Shown in pieces: positions 14,155 to 15,006 of a stretch of DNA of 15,006 nt. The position numbers and the translations under genes are program-made. The stretch's first letter is position 1. Each line of letters opens with the position of its first letter. A model generated the notes under the pieces. It worked only from the letters and a program-made list of their open reading frames with translations. It did not search any database and was not told where the DNA came from. The stretch comes from JBJYKD01 sp049310025 (GTDB taxonomy: Bacteria > Bacillota > Thermosediminibacteria > Thermosediminibacterales > Tepidanaerobacteraceae), in the NCBI RefSeq assembly GCF_049310025.1, contig NZ_JBJYKD010000045.1, positions 1 through 15,006 on the forward strand, read 5' to 3'.

Positions 14155-14890
14155 CTATATCACTCCGGATGCCTTGAGTCGCGACAGTTCTTCATCACTG
14201 ATACTCAGGAATTCTTTTAAAACCTCCTCCGTATGCTCTCCCAGAACCGGTGCTGGGCCTATCCTGGGGTTCTCGCTGGCGAATTTTATGGGAGAACCGG
14301 GTATTCTGATCTCTCCTACTCTGGGATTATACACTTTAACAATCATATTTCTCGCCAGTACCTGCGGGTGTTTTACAACTTTATCTATGGTGTTTATGGG
14401 GGAGCACGGAATTCCGGCATCTTCCAGTATCTTCATCCATTCATCCACTGTCCTGGTTCTTATGGTATCGTCGAGCATCTTTTTCATCTCGTCATGATTC
14501 CGGCCGCGGAGAGGATTCGTCTTAAACCTGGGGTCATCTATGAGTTCTTCTTTACCAATGGCCCTGCACAATTTCGCCCAGAGTTCGTCGTTTCCCGCCG
14601 CGATCATTATGTCACCGTCTTTGGCTTCAAAGGATTCAAAGGGGAAAATGGACGGATGGCGATTGCCCAAAGGTTTCGGCGATTCACCGGTAACTTCGTA
14701 ACGGGAAATGGCATTTTCCAGAAGGGCCCACCCGGGTAGGCTTGCCTCCGGGAAAGCCTGTTATGTTCATAAGCCCACCCATGGCCTGTATGACGGCATC
14801 GTAGGCCGGACGTTCTTTATACGGACCGGTATAACCATATCCTGAACTGGCGGCATATATGATCCTCGGATTTATTTCCTTCAGGACGTC
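14155..14890 (-). pseudogene. Decayed CaiB/BaiF family (class III) CoA-transferase
   Basis: Two conserved pieces of one CaiB/BaiF CoA-transferase are present in different frames. Piece A (about 14890-14725) reads DVLKEINPRIIYAASSGYGYTGP, then YKERPAYDAVIQAMGGLMNI and TGFPGGKPTRVGPS. Piece B (about 14723-14155) reads LENAISRYEVTGESPKPLGN, then RHPSIFPFESFEAKDGDIMI and on to the natural C-terminus. The stretch usually lying between them (roughly 40-45 residues including the catalytic-region 'REKTGEGQ' segment, from memory of the family) is absent and the frame changes. The roughly 110 N-terminal residues are missing too; an in-frame TAA precedes piece A directly. Intact members are about 400 residues. 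A shortened 171-residue frame exists from TTG 14670, but it would lack the active site. Sequencing or assembly error cannot be excluded. Confidence 0.85.
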
Positions 14891-14930
14891 TTACGTAAAA
14901 GCCGCTGGAATACAGATTTAACGTATTCCA

Positions 14931-15006
14931 TCACCCCCCGTACAGCGACAGCAGCACGCCCGCCACTATGGCGGTGCCGATAACCCCGGCCACGTTGGGA
15001 CCCATG
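14931..15006 (-). CDS. Na+-translocating decarboxylase beta subunit, C-terminal end (partial)
   Basis: Only the last 24 or so codons are in the window: MGPNVAGVIGTAIVAGVLLSLYGG, then TGA at 14933-14931. The MGPNVAGVIG(T/S)A ending is characteristic of the membrane beta subunit of oxaloacetate, methylmalonyl-CoA and glutaconyl-CoA decarboxylases (OadB/MmdB/GcdB), which couple decarboxylation to sodium export. The specific substrate cannot be told from this end. A CoA-transferase remnant next to it suggests a CoA-ester pathway. The gene continues beyond the right edge. Confidence 0.75.
   Translation of the reverse strand, partial: MGPNVAGVIGTAIVAGVLLSLYGG

Noticed and set aside
14155..14670. 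Treating the 171-codon frame as a normal small CoA-transferase gene
   Set aside because: Clear family sequence continues upstream in another frame after a deletion, and the frame lacks the N-terminal catalytic half, so it is a pseudogene fragment.
1..15006. CRISPR array, tRNA/rRNA genes, insertion sequence or phage attachment site
   Set aside because: No regularly spaced repeats, no tRNA or rRNA-like cores, no transposase, and no terminal inverted repeats with target duplications were seen on reading both strands.

Overview
This window looks like chromosomal DNA from an anaerobic, Gram-positive-type Firmicute, most likely a clostridial or Thermoanaerobacterales-like thermophile. The grounds are strong AGGAGG ribosome binding sites, several TTG/GTG starts, the oxygen-sensitive radical-SAM thiazole route (ThiH rather than ThiO), a CsaB/TagA cell-wall polymer cluster typical of S-layer-bearing Firmicutes, and a sodium-pump decarboxylase beta-subunit end. 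The taxon is inferred from gene content, not proven.

Plus strand, 1-5518. A Gate/nucleoside-recognition-domain membrane protein comes first (158-1243). A gene-free stretch of about 370 bp follows. It holds a candidate promoter, an AT-rich tandem repeat, a textbook TPP riboswitch (1444-1530) and an intrinsic terminator (1555-1595). Together these control thiS-thiG-thiH-thiE (1615-4424), which make the thiamin thiazole and join it to the pyrimidine. thiF, which activates ThiS, is not in the cassette. Directly after thiE is a short relic (about 4421-4463) matching the gene junction of the next locus. That locus is an AT-rich two-gene unit with its own near-consensus promoter: an unrecognised 87-residue protein overlapping an AbiEii-like nucleotidyltransferase (4627-5518). 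It is a candidate toxin-antitoxin or defence pair.

Minus strand, 5563-7624. A split transketolase (N-terminal half 6696-7517, C-terminal half 5615-6541) has a promoter upstream and a hairpin terminator downstream. An unusual 154-bp GC-rich structured spacer separates the halves. The enzyme uses TPP, the final product of the neighbouring thi pathway, but the two units are convergent and separately promoted.

Minus strand, 7660-13986. The order of transcription is a small secreted protein (13534-13986), then a promoter, a DUF5693-type membrane protein, csaB (polymer pyruvyl transferase), a GT4 glycosyltransferase, a TagA/WecG/CpsF glycosyltransferase and a YitT-family membrane protein. The tight spacing suggests one operon for a pyruvylated secondary cell-wall polymer, the usual anchor for SLH-domain S-layer proteins.

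Minus strand, 14092-15006. The C-terminal end of a Na+-translocating decarboxylase beta subunit enters from the right edge. A CaiB/BaiF (class III) CoA-transferase follows as a decayed remnant: its N-terminal part is missing and a second internal segment is deleted with a frame change. A clean intrinsic terminator ends this unit.
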